Source: a bacterium HR36 (GTDB taxonomy: Bacteria; Planctomycetota; Planctomycetia; Gemmatales; HRBIN36). From it: a stretch of 11,751 nucleotides of DNA. Positions 1 through 8,291 of the stretch are shown here, piece after piece (within the stretch, counting starts at the first letter, position 1; every line of letters begins with the position of its first letter). The notes beneath the pieces were generated by a model. It did not search any database. It was given only the letters and a program-made list of their open reading frames with translations, and was not told where the DNA came from. Position numbers and translations under genes: made by a program. The stretch covers positions 1 through 11,751 of the forward strand of contig BEIM01000063.1 of the NCBI GenBank assembly GCA_002898995.1. The letters are read 5' to 3'.

Positions 1-269
1 GAATACCTCAGCCTGCCAGGTTGTCGCGGGTGAGTTGATGCGAACTTAGTCACACGCTGGCTGTGAAATGCTTGAAGCACATGGCTGGAATTGTGTTGCC
101 TGGTAGAGGCAAGAGTGTGTGAAATGAGAGAAAAGCCGCCTGGCGAGCAGGCACGTATCTAGTGGGCCGCTTAGTAATGGTGAACGGCCTTGTACGGCAG
201 AGGGCCGGGCGGTACCATGCCGCGTTATTCCATGCGAATCAGATACTGCGCGAAAGGGAGAAGGAAGCG
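1..269. other. Left edge, no supported gene
   Basis: I see no gene here. All three plus-strand frames entering at base 1 stop within the first 50 bases, so if an upstream plus-strand gene ends here, only its last few codons are present. A minus-strand open frame covers part of it, but it lies antisense to the next gene and encodes a low-complexity Pro/Ser/His-rich product with no recognisable motif. A 6-bp perfect stem with a 5-nt loop lies at 96-112 (TTGCCT/AGGCAA) but has no T run, so I do not call it a terminator. The stretch probably holds the promoter of the glycosyltransferase gene; I could not pick a convincing -35/-10 pair. Confidence 0.5.
255..265 (+). promoter_or_regulatory. Ribosome binding site deciding the glycosyltransferase start
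   Basis: The purine-rich stretch AGGGAGAAGGA ends 4 nt before the ATG at 270; its AGGGAG core sits 9 nt upstream. The alternative in-frame starts at 162 (GTG) and 177 (ATG) have no comparable sequence, and they would add 36 or 31 polar residues before the first membrane segment. Confidence 0.65.
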
Positions 270-2102
270 ATGGCGTTGGTTGCGCTTTCACGGAAAACGA
301 GCACGGTCCAGGCGTCGGAGGCCAGAAAGCCGACGGACAGGTCGTCTGATGTGCGTGCGGTTCTGTTGATCGCATTGTGGACGGCCATCCTATCTTTTTA
401 CGGTCTGGATGCAGGGTTTCTGTATCGTACCGAAGCGCTGCGGGCATTAGTGGCCCGCAATATGTTGTACAATGGCGATTATTGGGTGCCGATGCTGTAT
501 GGCGAGCCGCTGCTCACAAAAGGCCCCGTCATGTACGCGGCCATCGCCGTAGCAAGCTGGCCGTTCGGCGAAGTAACCACCTGGAGTGCGCGAATTCCCG
601 CGGCCTTGGCGATGGTTTTGACTGCACTCGTAATGTTCTGGCATCTGCGGCATTACGTGGAAGATGGAGCGGCTATTGGCAGGCAAGGAGGAATTGTCGG
701 TGCCCGAGTGGGGTTGACCTCGCGAGGGGCTCTGATCGTGTCATGCATGCTGGCGTGCAATCCGCTTTGGCTCGATAAGGCCACTAGCGCCGAAATTGAC
801 ATGGTAGTGGTGTTCTGGGTTACGCTGGCGCTGGTGTGCTTTTTCCGAGCCGTAGATGCGGATGATAGCACGTTGCCCCGACCAGAATTGCGTGCTTGTG
901 ATTCTTCAGCCCATTCAGACAAGACCACTGCTGATGGATGTTTCGGGAGCGAGCAACGGTTGAGCAGAATTCGCAGCGCTTTTTGGTGGCTGATAGCCCT
1001 TGTGGCCATGGCCCTGGGTACGCTGACCAAATGGCACGCCCCTGTATTTTTCTATGCAACGGCCATTAGTTATTTGTGGTGGCGGCAGCGCCTGCGGTTG
1101 CTGTTGCGAGTTGGACACGTGCTAGGAGTGATCGCGGCTGCGGGGATCGTGGGCAGCTGGGGATTAGTGGTCTGCCAACGAGTGGGTGCGGAAGTCTTAT
1201 GGACAACGCTGTGGCAGCAAGCCTTGCCGCGCTTATCACCGAGCCATCAGCATGGGGAGCGTCTTTGGCTGGAGGTGCCTATGCATCCAGTGAAAATGCT
1301 GGTTTGTGGATTGCCATGGGCGGTCTTTGTTCCAGTGACGTGGTGGCGGCGATGGTATCGGCACCTGACACCGTCTGCCCAGGCCTTGATGCAGACGTTA
1401 CATTGCTGGACTTGGCCCAGCCTGGCGATTTTCACGTTGCTTCCCGACCACGATTCACGTCACAGCATGCCGCTGCTAACAGGTCTGATAGTGTGCGGGG
1501 CGCTGGGATGCTGGCTGAGTCTGTTGCCTGGTATGGATGCCTCGGTTCGCCGGTTGGCGCACTGGGGATTGGTGCTGGTGTGGGGTGTGTTCAGCTTAGC
1601 TGCGGTATTCAGCGTGCCCATCGGGTGGTGGCGATTGCCCGCAGAGCGTTGGCCCATAGCGCTGGTGCTGGGAAGTGTGGCGATGCTGGTCTTACTCGCT
1701 GGTTGGTGCGCTGCCCGGCGCCGGCAAAGGTTGGGGATGGTGGCAAGTGTGCTGGTGTTGTGGTTGGTGATCAAAGTGGCATTTGTGGAGCTGGTGGTTC
1801 CCGTGCGCAGCGCACGCGATCCCATCGGTAAGGCTGCCCTGCTCAAACAGTACCTGCCGCCTTCCGAAACCCTCTATATTTTCCAGGCCAAAGATGAAGG
1901 GATCATGTTTTACTACGGGGGCGCGGTGTTACGAGTCCGCGGCTGGGAGCGCCTACCGGAACGTGAGCATGTTTATTGCCTGGCCACCCCGCACGATTTC
2001 GATTCCTTACGTCGGTGTCAGCGTTGGCGGATCGTTTGGCAGCGCCCCTTTCTGGATGAACAGGGCGACCCAATGATGCTGGTCTTGCTGCAAAAAGGAT
2101 GA
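270..2102 (+). CDS. ArnT/PMT-like GT-C family membrane glycosyltransferase
   Basis: This is an integral membrane protein of about 610 residues, probably a GT-C fold enzyme (GT83/PMT type) that moves a sugar from a polyprenyl-phosphate donor to a lipid, glycan or protein at the outer face of the inner membrane. What I see: a short polar N-terminus, a membrane segment at about 28-45, then the first periplasmic loop with E55 and the family pattern A-R-N-M-L...G-D-Y (62-71) followed by L-T-K-G-P (82-86), matching the usual (E)KPP/KGP loop. S-A-E-I-D (173-177) resembles the second acidic motif, and roughly ten hydrophobic segments follow. The usual Asp before E55 is Thr (T54). A hydrophilic insert of about 40 residues (196-235) interrupts the membrane core. 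The start at 270 is preferred over the upstream GTG at 162 and ATG at 177 because AGGGAG and AAGGA lie just before it. The sugar and acceptor cannot be told from the sequence. Confidence 0.8.
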   Translation: MALVALSRKTSTVQASEARKPTDRSSDVRAVLLIALWTAILSFYGLDAGFLYRTEALRALVARNMLYNGDYWVPMLYGEPLLTKGPVMYAAIAVASWPFGEVTTWSARIPAALAMVLTALVMFWHLRHYVEDGAAIGRQGGIVGARVGLTSRGALIVSCMLACNPLWLDKATSAEIDMVVVFWVTLALVCFFRAVDADDSTLPRPELRACDSSAHSDKTTADGCFGSEQRLSRIRSAFWWLIALVAMALGTLTKWHAPVFFYATAISYLWWRQRLRLLLRVGHVLGVIAAAGIVGSWGLVVCQRVGAEVLWTTLWQQALPRLSPSHQHGERLWLEVPMHPVKMLVCGLPWAVFVPVTWWRRWYRHLTPSAQALMQTLHCWTWPSLAIFTLLPDHDSRHSMPLLTGLIVCGALGCWLSLLPGMDASVRRLAHWGLVLVWGVFSLAAVFSVPIGWWRLPAERWPIALVLGSVAMLVLLAGWCAARRRQRLGMVASVLVLWLVIKVAFVELVVPVRSARDPIGKAALLKQYLPPSETLYIFQAKDEGIMFYYGGAVLRVRGWERLPEREHVYCLATPHDFDSLRRCQRWRIVWQRPFLDEQGDPMMLVLLQKG

Positions 2103-2343
2103 CGCCGCCAACGGGACTAAGGGTGCCCAAGGAAACGCCGAACGCCCTTGCATCCTGACTCTCCAGAAAGGACATAGAAGCGGGTTGTTGCCGTGCCTTG
2201 CCAGACCTTTTCGGGGCAGCTCACAATCGTGTGGTGGCCTATGTTTCTGCTGGCGTGTAACGAGAAACCGGTGTGCCACCGCTACCCATTTGCCCAGGAC
2301 ATGATAAATAATTCCCCCAGCAGCCTTCAGGAGGACGATTGCG
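2103..2343. other. Intergenic region with weak hairpins and an A/T-rich promoter-like patch
   Basis: No gene is supported in these 241 bases. After the glycosyltransferase stop there is a 7-bp stem with one G-U pair (2119-2125 with 2143-2149, 17-nt loop) but no following T run, so it is at best a weak terminator. At 2269-2281 there is a 5-bp stem with a 3-nt loop; its right arm can instead pair with GGTGGC at 2233-2238. Near the end, TGATAAATAAT (2302-2312) is the only A/T-rich patch and contains AATAAT, 5 of 6 matches to a -10 box, but without a good -35. It may start a short-leader transcript for the aldolase and YgfZ genes. Confidence 0.35.
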
Positions 2344-3231
2344 ATGACCTTGCATGGCATCATCCCGCCCGTGGCTACACCGATGCTTGAAAACGAAGAC
2401 CTGGATTTGGCACGGTTGCAGTGGTTTCTGGATTATCTGATAGAAAACGGTGTGCACGGGGTGTTTGTGCTCGGGACGAACAGTGAGTTTTACGCACTGA
2501 GCGAGGACGAAAAGCAAGCGGTGATGGCGACGGCGGTGCAACAGGTACGAGGCCGCGTCCCGGTCATTGCGGGCGTGGGCGCGGAGACGACGCGAGAAGT
2601 GTTACGCTTGGCGCGCCTGGCAGAACGTGAGCAAGTGGACGCTATCTCGGTCATCACGCCGTATTTTATCAGCCCGAATCAGCAGGAGATTTACACGCAC
2701 TACCGCCGCATTGCCGAGAGTACGTCGCTGCCGATGATGCTGTATAACAATCCAGCAATGTGCGGTGGCCTGCGGATCGAGCCGGAAACGCTGGGCCGGC
2801 TTACGGAATTCGCCAACATCGCCGGCGTCAAAGATTCGAGCGGCGACCTGCAAAACACCATGGAGTACCTGCGGTTGGTGCCGTCGCGGTTCGCGGTGTT
2901 GCAAGGGCGCGATACGCTCATTTATTCGAGCCTGGAATTAGGCTGCCGGGGAGCGGTGCCGGCGTCGGCCAATGTTGCGCCGCGAATCTGCGTCGAGATT
3001 TACGAGGCTTTCCGCCGCGGCGATCGCGAAGCGAGTCAACAGGCACAATGGCGACTCAATCCTGTGCGCTTGAGCCTGGCACTGGCGACCGCCCCAGCCG
3101 GCGTGAAAGCGGCTTTAGCGTTGCTCGGCAAACCGATCGGACCCTGTCGGGCTCCCCTCAGCTTTCCGACGGGAGAAAGACTAGAGCGAATGCGCCAGGC
3201 TCTTATCGCCGCAGGGCTGCTGGCCAGCTAA
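2344..3231 (+). CDS. DapA/N-acetylneuraminate lyase-family class I aldolase
   Basis: A 295-residue TIM-barrel protein, the usual length for the dihydrodipicolinate synthase/N-acetylneuraminate lyase superfamily. These enzymes form a Schiff base between a lysine and pyruvate (or a 2-keto acid) and make or break a C-C bond in the cytoplasm. The Schiff-base lysine is K163 in G-V-K-D-S-S-G-D, and the catalytic tyrosine is Y134 in L-Y-N-N-P. The pyruvate-carboxylate loop reads G-T-N-S-E (44-48) where true DHDPS has G-T-T-G-E, so the second Thr of the proton relay is Asn. The Arg that binds aspartate semialdehyde in E. coli DapA (R138) aligns with M139. A lysine-biosynthesis role is therefore doubtful; a sugar-acid aldolase, dehydratase or other lyase is likelier. 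AGGAGG at 2329-2334, 9 nt before the ATG, fixes the start. The next gene follows after 32 nt, so they are probably co-transcribed. Confidence 0.88.
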   Translation: MTLHGIIPPVATPMLENEDLDLARLQWFLDYLIENGVHGVFVLGTNSEFYALSEDEKQAVMATAVQQVRGRVPVIAGVGAETTREVLRLARLAEREQVDAISVITPYFISPNQQEIYTHYRRIAESTSLPMMLYNNPAMCGGLRIEPETLGRLTEFANIAGVKDSSGDLQNTMEYLRLVPSRFAVLQGRDTLIYSSLELGCRGAVPASANVAPRICVEIYEAFRRGDREASQQAQWRLNPVRLSLALATAPAGVKAALALLGKPIGPCRAPLSFPTGERLERMRQALIAAGLLAS

Positions 3232-3263
3232 CTGGAGGAGCTGGCGATTGAGAGAAACCTGCC

Positions 3264-4382
3264 ATGTCCATCCTGCCGCTGGCGGATTTTTGGCAACCGT
3301 TAGCACAAGCCTGGCAAGACGACCTCGGCTGGCAGGTGCCCTGGCATTTTGGTGATTGGCAGCGCGAATATAAGGCCGCCTTGAGCTGCGCCGCCGTTCT
3401 CGACATCTCGCACCGCACGACCCTGCTACTTACCGGACGGGATCGCACTCCTTTCCTGCACAATTTCTGCACCAATGACATTGTGCGGCTGCGTGTTGGC
3501 AGTGGCTGTGAAGCGTTTCTTACAACGGCGCAGGCAAAAGTCCTGGCTTGGTTCCATGCCTTTGTCGAAGAGCAGGCCATCGTGCTCGACGCCGATCCCG
3601 GCCGGGCACCGGTCATCTTGCAACACCTTTCCCGATACCTCATCAGCGAGGACGTGGCATTCGAAGATCTGACAGGCCGGGTGGCGGTGTTGCACGTGAG
3701 TGGCCCGATAGCCGCTGACAAACTAGCTAAGATCTTGCCTGGCGCTAACTGGCCCAGTGAGGAACACGGGCACGTGGCGTTACTAAAAGACGGTCACTTG
3801 ATCCGTGTGCGGCGTCTGTCGCGTTGGGGCCAACCCGGTTGGGATCTGGTAACCGACCCGATGACGGCGCGGCGTTGTGTACAGGAGATGCTGCAGGAAG
3901 GGGTCGCGCCCATTGGGTACGCCGCTGCCGAGGTGTTGCGCATCGAAGCCGGTTGGCCTGTGTTTGGCCGCGACTTGGACGAAACACATTTGCCCCAGGA
4001 AATTGGTCGCGACGCCCAGGCCATTAGTTTCACCAAAGGGTGTTATCTTGGTCAGGAGACGGTAGCGCGGATTCGTGCTTACGGTCATGTCAATCGCCAA
4101 CTGTGCGGCTTACGGTTATCCACCTCCGAGGTCTTGGCGTCAGGAACCCGCCTATTGCCCACCGGCTCCATGTCGGCATCGGCTGGCCAACCCCAGGAAA
4201 TTGGCAGAATCACCTCCTGTGTTTACTCACCCCGCTGTCGTGGAGTGATCGCTCTGGCTTGGCTCAGGCGCGGGTACTGGCAGCCCGGCACCACCGTCCT
4301 AGCCGAAACCCCGACCGGCAGGGTCGGCGCTACCGTTAGCTCCCTCCCATTCGTTGCAGCCACACCGTCATCACCGTCGTGA
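3264..4382 (+). CDS. ygfZ: YgfZ/GcvT-type folate-binding protein
   Basis: A 372-residue protein of the YgfZ (IBA57/COG0354) branch of the GcvT folate-binding fold. Family members help in assembly or repair of certain Fe-S enzymes and in tRNA thiolation-linked modification, using tetrahydrofolate, in the cytoplasm. The hallmark K-G-C-Y-x-G-Q-E is intact at 258-265 (K-G-C-Y-L-G-Q-E), followed by the usual basic stretch with R-I-R-A-Y-G-H-V-N-R. The N-terminal part has the expected L-D-I-S-H-R and F-L-H-N-F-C-T-N-D motifs (46-72), as in GcvT relatives. The motif separates it from true glycine-cleavage T protein, and no gcvH or gcvP is nearby. The ATG at 3264 is the first possible start, since the same frame has a stop at 3249; a weak GAGAG lies 9 nt upstream. 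The last 47 bases overlap the oppositely oriented CPBP gene. Confidence 0.9.
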   Translation: MSILPLADFWQPLAQAWQDDLGWQVPWHFGDWQREYKAALSCAAVLDISHRTTLLLTGRDRTPFLHNFCTNDIVRLRVGSGCEAFLTTAQAKVLAWFHAFVEEQAIVLDADPGRAPVILQHLSRYLISEDVAFEDLTGRVAVLHVSGPIAADKLAKILPGANWPSEEHGHVALLKDGHLIRVRRLSRWGQPGWDLVTDPMTARRCVQEMLQEGVAPIGYAAAEVLRIEAGWPVFGRDLDETHLPQEIGRDAQAISFTKGCYLGQETVARIRAYGHVNRQLCGLRLSTSEVLASGTRLLPTGSMSASAGQPQEIGRITSCVYSPRCRGVIALAWLRRGYWQPGTTVLAETPTGRVGATVSSLPFVAATPSSPS

Positions 4383-5358
4383 AATTGAAGGCTGCGTGAA
4401 TAAGCAGGGGTGCCAGGAGTGACTGGGTGCGTGCGGCCACGATACCGAGAATGATGGCCAGGAAAAACAGTGGAATGGGACTCGGCCAGGCTTGGGCGTG
4501 CAGAAAGGCGAAAATCAGGCTGCTAGCAAACACGGCGCGGGCCAACCCCGGCTTAGGCAATAGCCGCGCAGTCATCCATTCAAAAGCCAGGTAACCCGGT
4601 CCAGCAGTAACCAGGAAAAGGAGCGGCCCCCAACTTTTGGCGCCATACCCCTGGACAATCGCCGCGAGCAACGCCGTCAGCATGGTAAGGTCTGCCCAGA
4701 AAGGTTCATCAGCCATCTTCCGCAGAAGCAGACCACGAAACATGGCTTCTTCCGCCAGCGGTGCCAGGCACACCGCGGTAAGCGTCAACGCGACCCAATT
4801 GGGCCAACTCGGAGCCTCACGCAATTCCTGGAACAGTCCATGGTCGCTAGCCGGCCACACTTGGAGCGCTGCCGCCCAGACGGCGAGGGTTACGGACATG
4901 GCGGGAATCCACAGCACCCCACCCAAAACCACGTCTTCCCGCCAGCGTCGCAAATGCCATCCAAGTTGATACGGCGGAATCTCTAGCAGCCGCATTGGCA
5001 CCCATACATAAATGAGCGCCTGGCAAGCGCTGGCCAGCACGAAGCGCATCATGGCCCAGTTCTTCGGCCAGGGAGCAGTTTCGGTTATGAGTTGGCTGAC
5101 CACAGCGCTTACCAGCATCAACATCAGCACCTGCAAAACACCCCAGGAAACTGCGTACCATCGCTGCCCGGGCCAAAGCTTGCGCCAGCGCTGCCCTGCT
5201 GACCGCAACAACAGCACCGCAGCTATGGCCCACGCCAGTGCCACGCCCGTAGCTACCATTCCCAAGGATTGCAACTCGCCTGCGATCTGCTCCCAGGAAA
5301 CCGCAGAACCACTCGAGGCTGCATTACTTCCCTGCGTTGTCAGCAACCAGGTCAGCAT
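4336..5358 (-). CDS. CPBP (Abi/CAAX-like) intramembrane metalloprotease
   Basis: A membrane protein of 340 residues with about eight hydrophobic segments. Its C-terminal half has the three CPBP/Abi motifs in order: E203-E204-A-M-F-R208 (EExxxR), F283-A-F-L-H287 (FxxxH) and H321-A-A-F-N325 (HxxxN). The Glu and His residues form the active site in the Rce1 structure, so the enzyme is probably active. Bacterial relatives serve in bacteriocin self-immunity, protein maturation or regulated intramembrane proteolysis; the substrate here is unknown. The family core is about 200 residues; the extra N-terminal 140 residues add membrane segments of unknown function. The start is uncertain. I chose the ATG at 5358, which has GAAGAG close by and GGAGGG 16 nt away; a TTG at 5397 would add 13 residues but lacks a ribosome site. 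It converges with and overlaps the YgfZ gene by 47 bp. Confidence 0.88.
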   Translation of the reverse strand: MLTWLLTTQGSNAASSGSAVSWEQIAGELQSLGMVATGVALAWAIAAVLLLRSAGQRWRKLWPGQRWYAVSWGVLQVLMLMLVSAVVSQLITETAPWPKNWAMMRFVLASACQALIYVWVPMRLLEIPPYQLGWHLRRWREDVVLGGVLWIPAMSVTLAVWAAALQVWPASDHGLFQELREAPSWPNWVALTLTAVCLAPLAEEAMFRGLLLRKMADEPFWADLTMLTALLAAIVQGYGAKSWGPLLFLVTAGPGYLAFEWMTARLLPKPGLARAVFASSLIFAFLHAQAWPSPIPLFFLAIILGIVAARTQSLLAPLLIHAAFNFTTVMTVWLQRMGGS

Positions 5359-5415
5359 GATCTCTTCAGCTAGTCCCTCCCGTACCGTAGCTATCAAGGG
5401 CGGTGCGCCTAATGT

Positions 5416-5421
5416 ATTGTA
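5416..5421 (-). promoter_or_regulatory. Possible -10 box for the CPBP gene
   Basis: Read on the minus strand this is TACAAT, 5 of 6 matches to the sigma70-type -10, lying 58 nt before the chosen ATG. No good -35 hexamer is seen 16-18 nt upstream, so the call rests on the -10 match and its position in a divergent intergenic region. Confidence 0.3.
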
Positions 5422-5482
5422 CAGAAAGAGGCGGGGCGGTGAGATCCTTCTAGGAGCACGTGCCTGTCGGGCAAATGTCGGC

Positions 5483-5488
5483 TACAAT
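5483..5488 (+). promoter_or_regulatory. Possible -10 box for the GNAT gene
   Basis: TACAAT sits 28 nt before the ATG at 5517 and is followed by a short leader containing the AGGAGA ribosome site (5505-5510, 6 nt before the ATG). The -35 position is poor. The same hexamer occurs on the opposite strand at 5416-5421, so the two divergent genes may each have their own promoter of the same type. Confidence 0.35.
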
Positions 5489-5516
5489 AATCTCAGACAG
5501 CCCCAGGAGAGTTGCC

Positions 5517-6047
5517 ATGTCGGTCGTGCTCTTCAAGCGCTATCGCATGGAACGAAAACTGCGATGGTTACCGGCCGTTCCCGATCTACCCCCAGGTTAT
5601 TTCTGGGTACCTTGGGACCGTGCGGTCTTGCCCGACCACGCCGAAGTGCATTACCGCGCTTTCTCGCAGGAACTCGATGCCCAGCTGTTCCCCTCATTCG
5701 CCGATTATTGCGGTTGCCAGCTGCTGCTGCAGAACATTAGCACCTCGCCTTATTTCCTGCCGCAAGCTACATGGTTGATCGCCTGCGCCACGGAATGCTG
5801 TGGCACGGTGCAATGCAGCAGTTTCGTCGCTGGCCAGGGAACAATTCAGAACGTCGGCGTCGTACCTGCGCATCGCGGCAAAGGTTTGGGCAAGGCCCTC
5901 GTCCTGCAGGCGCTGCATGCGTTCCGCCAGCTCGGCTTCCATCGGGCCGTCCTCGAGGTTACCGCGGAAAACACCCCGGCTTACCAACTGTACCAGTCCC
6001 TGGGTTTTCGCACGGTGCAAACGCTGTACCGGGCTCCTTCGCCTTGA
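5517..6047 (+). CDS. GNAT-family N-acetyltransferase
   Basis: A soluble protein of 176 residues with the GNAT fold, which transfers an acetyl group from acetyl-CoA to an amine on a small molecule, peptide or protein. The acetyl-CoA pyrophosphate loop (motif A) is clear: V-G-V-V-P-A-H-R-G-K-G-L-G (113-125), matching R/Q-x-x-G-x-G/A. It is followed by the helix A-L-V-L-Q-A-L, and then motif B with E-N-T-P-A-Y-Q-L-Y-Q-S-L-G-F (151-164), as in RimI-like enzymes. The first 100 residues are poorly conserved and would set the acceptor, which I cannot predict. An open frame extends upstream to 5460, but AGGAGA 6 nt before the ATG at 5517 decides the start. It diverges from the CPBP gene and converges on gatA with a 39-nt gap that has no clear terminator. 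Confidence 0.88.
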   Translation: MSVVLFKRYRMERKLRWLPAVPDLPPGYFWVPWDRAVLPDHAEVHYRAFSQELDAQLFPSFADYCGCQLLLQNISTSPYFLPQATWLIACATECCGTVQCSSFVAGQGTIQNVGVVPAHRGKGLGKALVLQALHAFRQLGFHRAVLEVTAENTPAYQLYQSLGFRTVQTLYRAPSP

Positions 6048-6086
6048 CCACAACTGGGCCGACTTCCCGCTCCAAAGCGCCACGGC

Positions 6087-7550
<1,464 letters not shown>

Positions 7551-7579
7551 TGCCGACTCCTTCACAAATGCGACGCGGG

Positions 7580-7867
7580 CTAGTCTAACACGGCAGGCAC
7601 TGCGTAAAAGTCCCCTTTGCGTGCCGGAGCATTGGCCAACGCTTCATCTACTTTCAGCGAAACCCCAGGCGTATCCTCGCGGAACACGTTATGAATGGGC
7701 AAGCAATGCGAAAGTGGCTCCACGCCTTCCGTGTTCACCTCTTGCAGCTGATTGACATAGGACACGATATCATTGAGCTGGGCCGTGAATAACCCTATTT
7801 CCTCTTCCGTGCATTCCAAGCGAGCTAGATGCGCTACCCAGCGTACTTCCTCGGGTTTCAAAGGCAT
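7580..7867 (-). CDS. gatC: Asp-tRNA(Asn)/Glu-tRNA(Gln) amidotransferase subunit C
   Basis: A 95-residue protein of typical GatC length. GatC is the small belt subunit that wraps around the GatA-GatB interface and stabilises the complex. The N-terminal helix pattern (V-R-W-V-A-H-L-A-R-L, residues 8-17), the middle Q-L-N-D-I-V-S-Y-V-N-Q-L (30-41), the V-E-P-L-S-H motif and the C-terminal R-K-G-D-F-Y-A-V-P segment are all classic GatC. GGAGG lies 6 nt before the ATG. The gene precedes gatA by 29 nt in the common gatC-gatA order, downstream of rpmB (84-nt gap) on the same strand. This indicates that the organism makes Gln-tRNA and/or Asn-tRNA by the indirect transamidation route. Confidence 0.95.
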   Translation of the reverse strand: MPLKPEEVRWVAHLARLECTEEEIGLFTAQLNDIVSYVNQLQEVNTEGVEPLSHCLPIHNVFREDTPGVSLKVDEALANAPARKGDFYAVPAVLD

Positions 7868-7951
7868 GCTCGGCCTCCGTCTGCTTCCACCGACTTGCTC
7901 TCTCGGGTTTCCCAGATTTCACAGTTGCCTGGGACCGGGTGATTGGCTGTC

Positions 7952-8212
7952 TCAGACTTTTGGCAATTCAAAGGCTTTGCGGACTTGTGGCCGCTTCACC
8001 CGTCCACTTCGGATACACTGGGTGCACACCCGTAACCGTTTCACCTCGCCATCGATCTCCACGCGGATCCGCTGCAAGTTGGGCTTGAATTTGCGTCGGC
8101 TAATGCCGGTGACCTTGCGCCCAACACCGCCGAGATATTTTGCTTTCCCACGGCGGGTTATCTGGTTACCGAAGACCGGCTTTTTTCCGCATATCGCACA
8201 ATGCATGCCCAT
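7952..8212 (-). CDS. rpmB: Large-subunit ribosomal protein bL28
   Basis: An 86-residue bL28, a structural protein of the 50S subunit near the E site. It opens with the family N-terminus C-A-I-C-G-K-K-P-V-F-G-N (5-16), has a basic insert R-R-G-K-A-K-Y-L-G-G-V-G-R-K (20-33) like the Thermus-type form, then R-R-K-F-K-P-N-L-Q-R-I-R-V (39-51). Four cysteines (C5, C8, C63, C66) form two CxxC knuckles, so this is the zinc-binding (C+) form; many bacteria carry a Cys-less paralog for zinc starvation. AAGGAG 8 nt before the ATG at 8212 supports this start over the in-frame ATG at 8206. It is probably first in an operon with gatC and gatA, and diverges from the vWA gene. Confidence 0.95.
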   Translation of the reverse strand: MGMHCAICGKKPVFGNQITRRGKAKYLGGVGRKVTGISRRKFKPNLQRIRVEIDGEVKRLRVCTQCIRSGRVKRPQVRKAFELPKV

Positions 8213-8262
8213 CGCGTTTGCTCCTTCCCTCAGCCTCGATACTCTGGCGACGGGAACACATT

Positions 8263-8290
8263 ATCATATGCATCGCTCTTGCCCGGGCAA
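8263..8290 (-). promoter_or_regulatory. Candidate rpmB promoter
   Basis: Read on the minus strand, TTGCCC (8285-8290, 4 of 6 to TTGACA) and TATGAT (8263-8268, 5 of 6 to TATAAT) are separated by 16 nt and lie 50-78 nt before the rpmB ATG. The -35 element is half of the 14-bp palindrome at 8278-8291, so a protein binding the palindrome would compete with RNA polymerase here. This is pattern matching only. Confidence 0.35.
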
Positions 8291-8291
8291 G
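8278..8291. promoter_or_regulatory. Perfect 14-bp palindrome, possible operator
   Basis: CTTGCCCGGGCAAG is its own reverse complement across all 14 bases, with no spacer. The lack of a loop makes a DNA-binding dimer site more likely than an RNA hairpin. It sits in the divergent region, 65 nt from the rpmB start and 131 nt from the vWA start, overlapping the proposed rpmB -35 element. It could regulate either side. I see no second copy elsewhere in the window. Confidence 0.4.

Noticed and set aside
96..112. Small hairpin near the left edge as a terminator
   Set aside because: It has only six base pairs, no T run, and no known gene end next to it.
1076..1831. 251-codon plus-strand open frame inside the glycosyltransferase gene
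   Set aside because: It is a shadow frame rich in Ala, Gly, Ser, Val and Cys with no ribosome site or motif. The overlapping frame has clear GT-C motifs and membrane segments.
2119..2149. Hairpin after the glycosyltransferase gene as an intrinsic terminator
   Set aside because: The stem is 7 bp with a G-U pair and a 17-nt loop and has no T tract. I mention it but do not call it.
2233..2281. Two mutually exclusive stems sharing the right arm, as an attenuator for the aldolase gene
   Set aside because: Stems of 5-6 bp in G+C-rich sequence are expected by chance. There is no leader peptide, T run or known riboswitch core.
3264..4382. Glycine cleavage T protein (aminomethyltransferase)
   Set aside because: The K-G-C-Y-x-G-Q-E signature belongs to the YgfZ branch, and there are no gcvH or gcvP neighbours.
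5012..5740. 242-codon plus-strand open frame across the CPBP gene start and GNAT gene
   Set aside because: It is antisense to CPBP and out of frame with GNAT, both of which have complete family motifs. The product is low-complexity.
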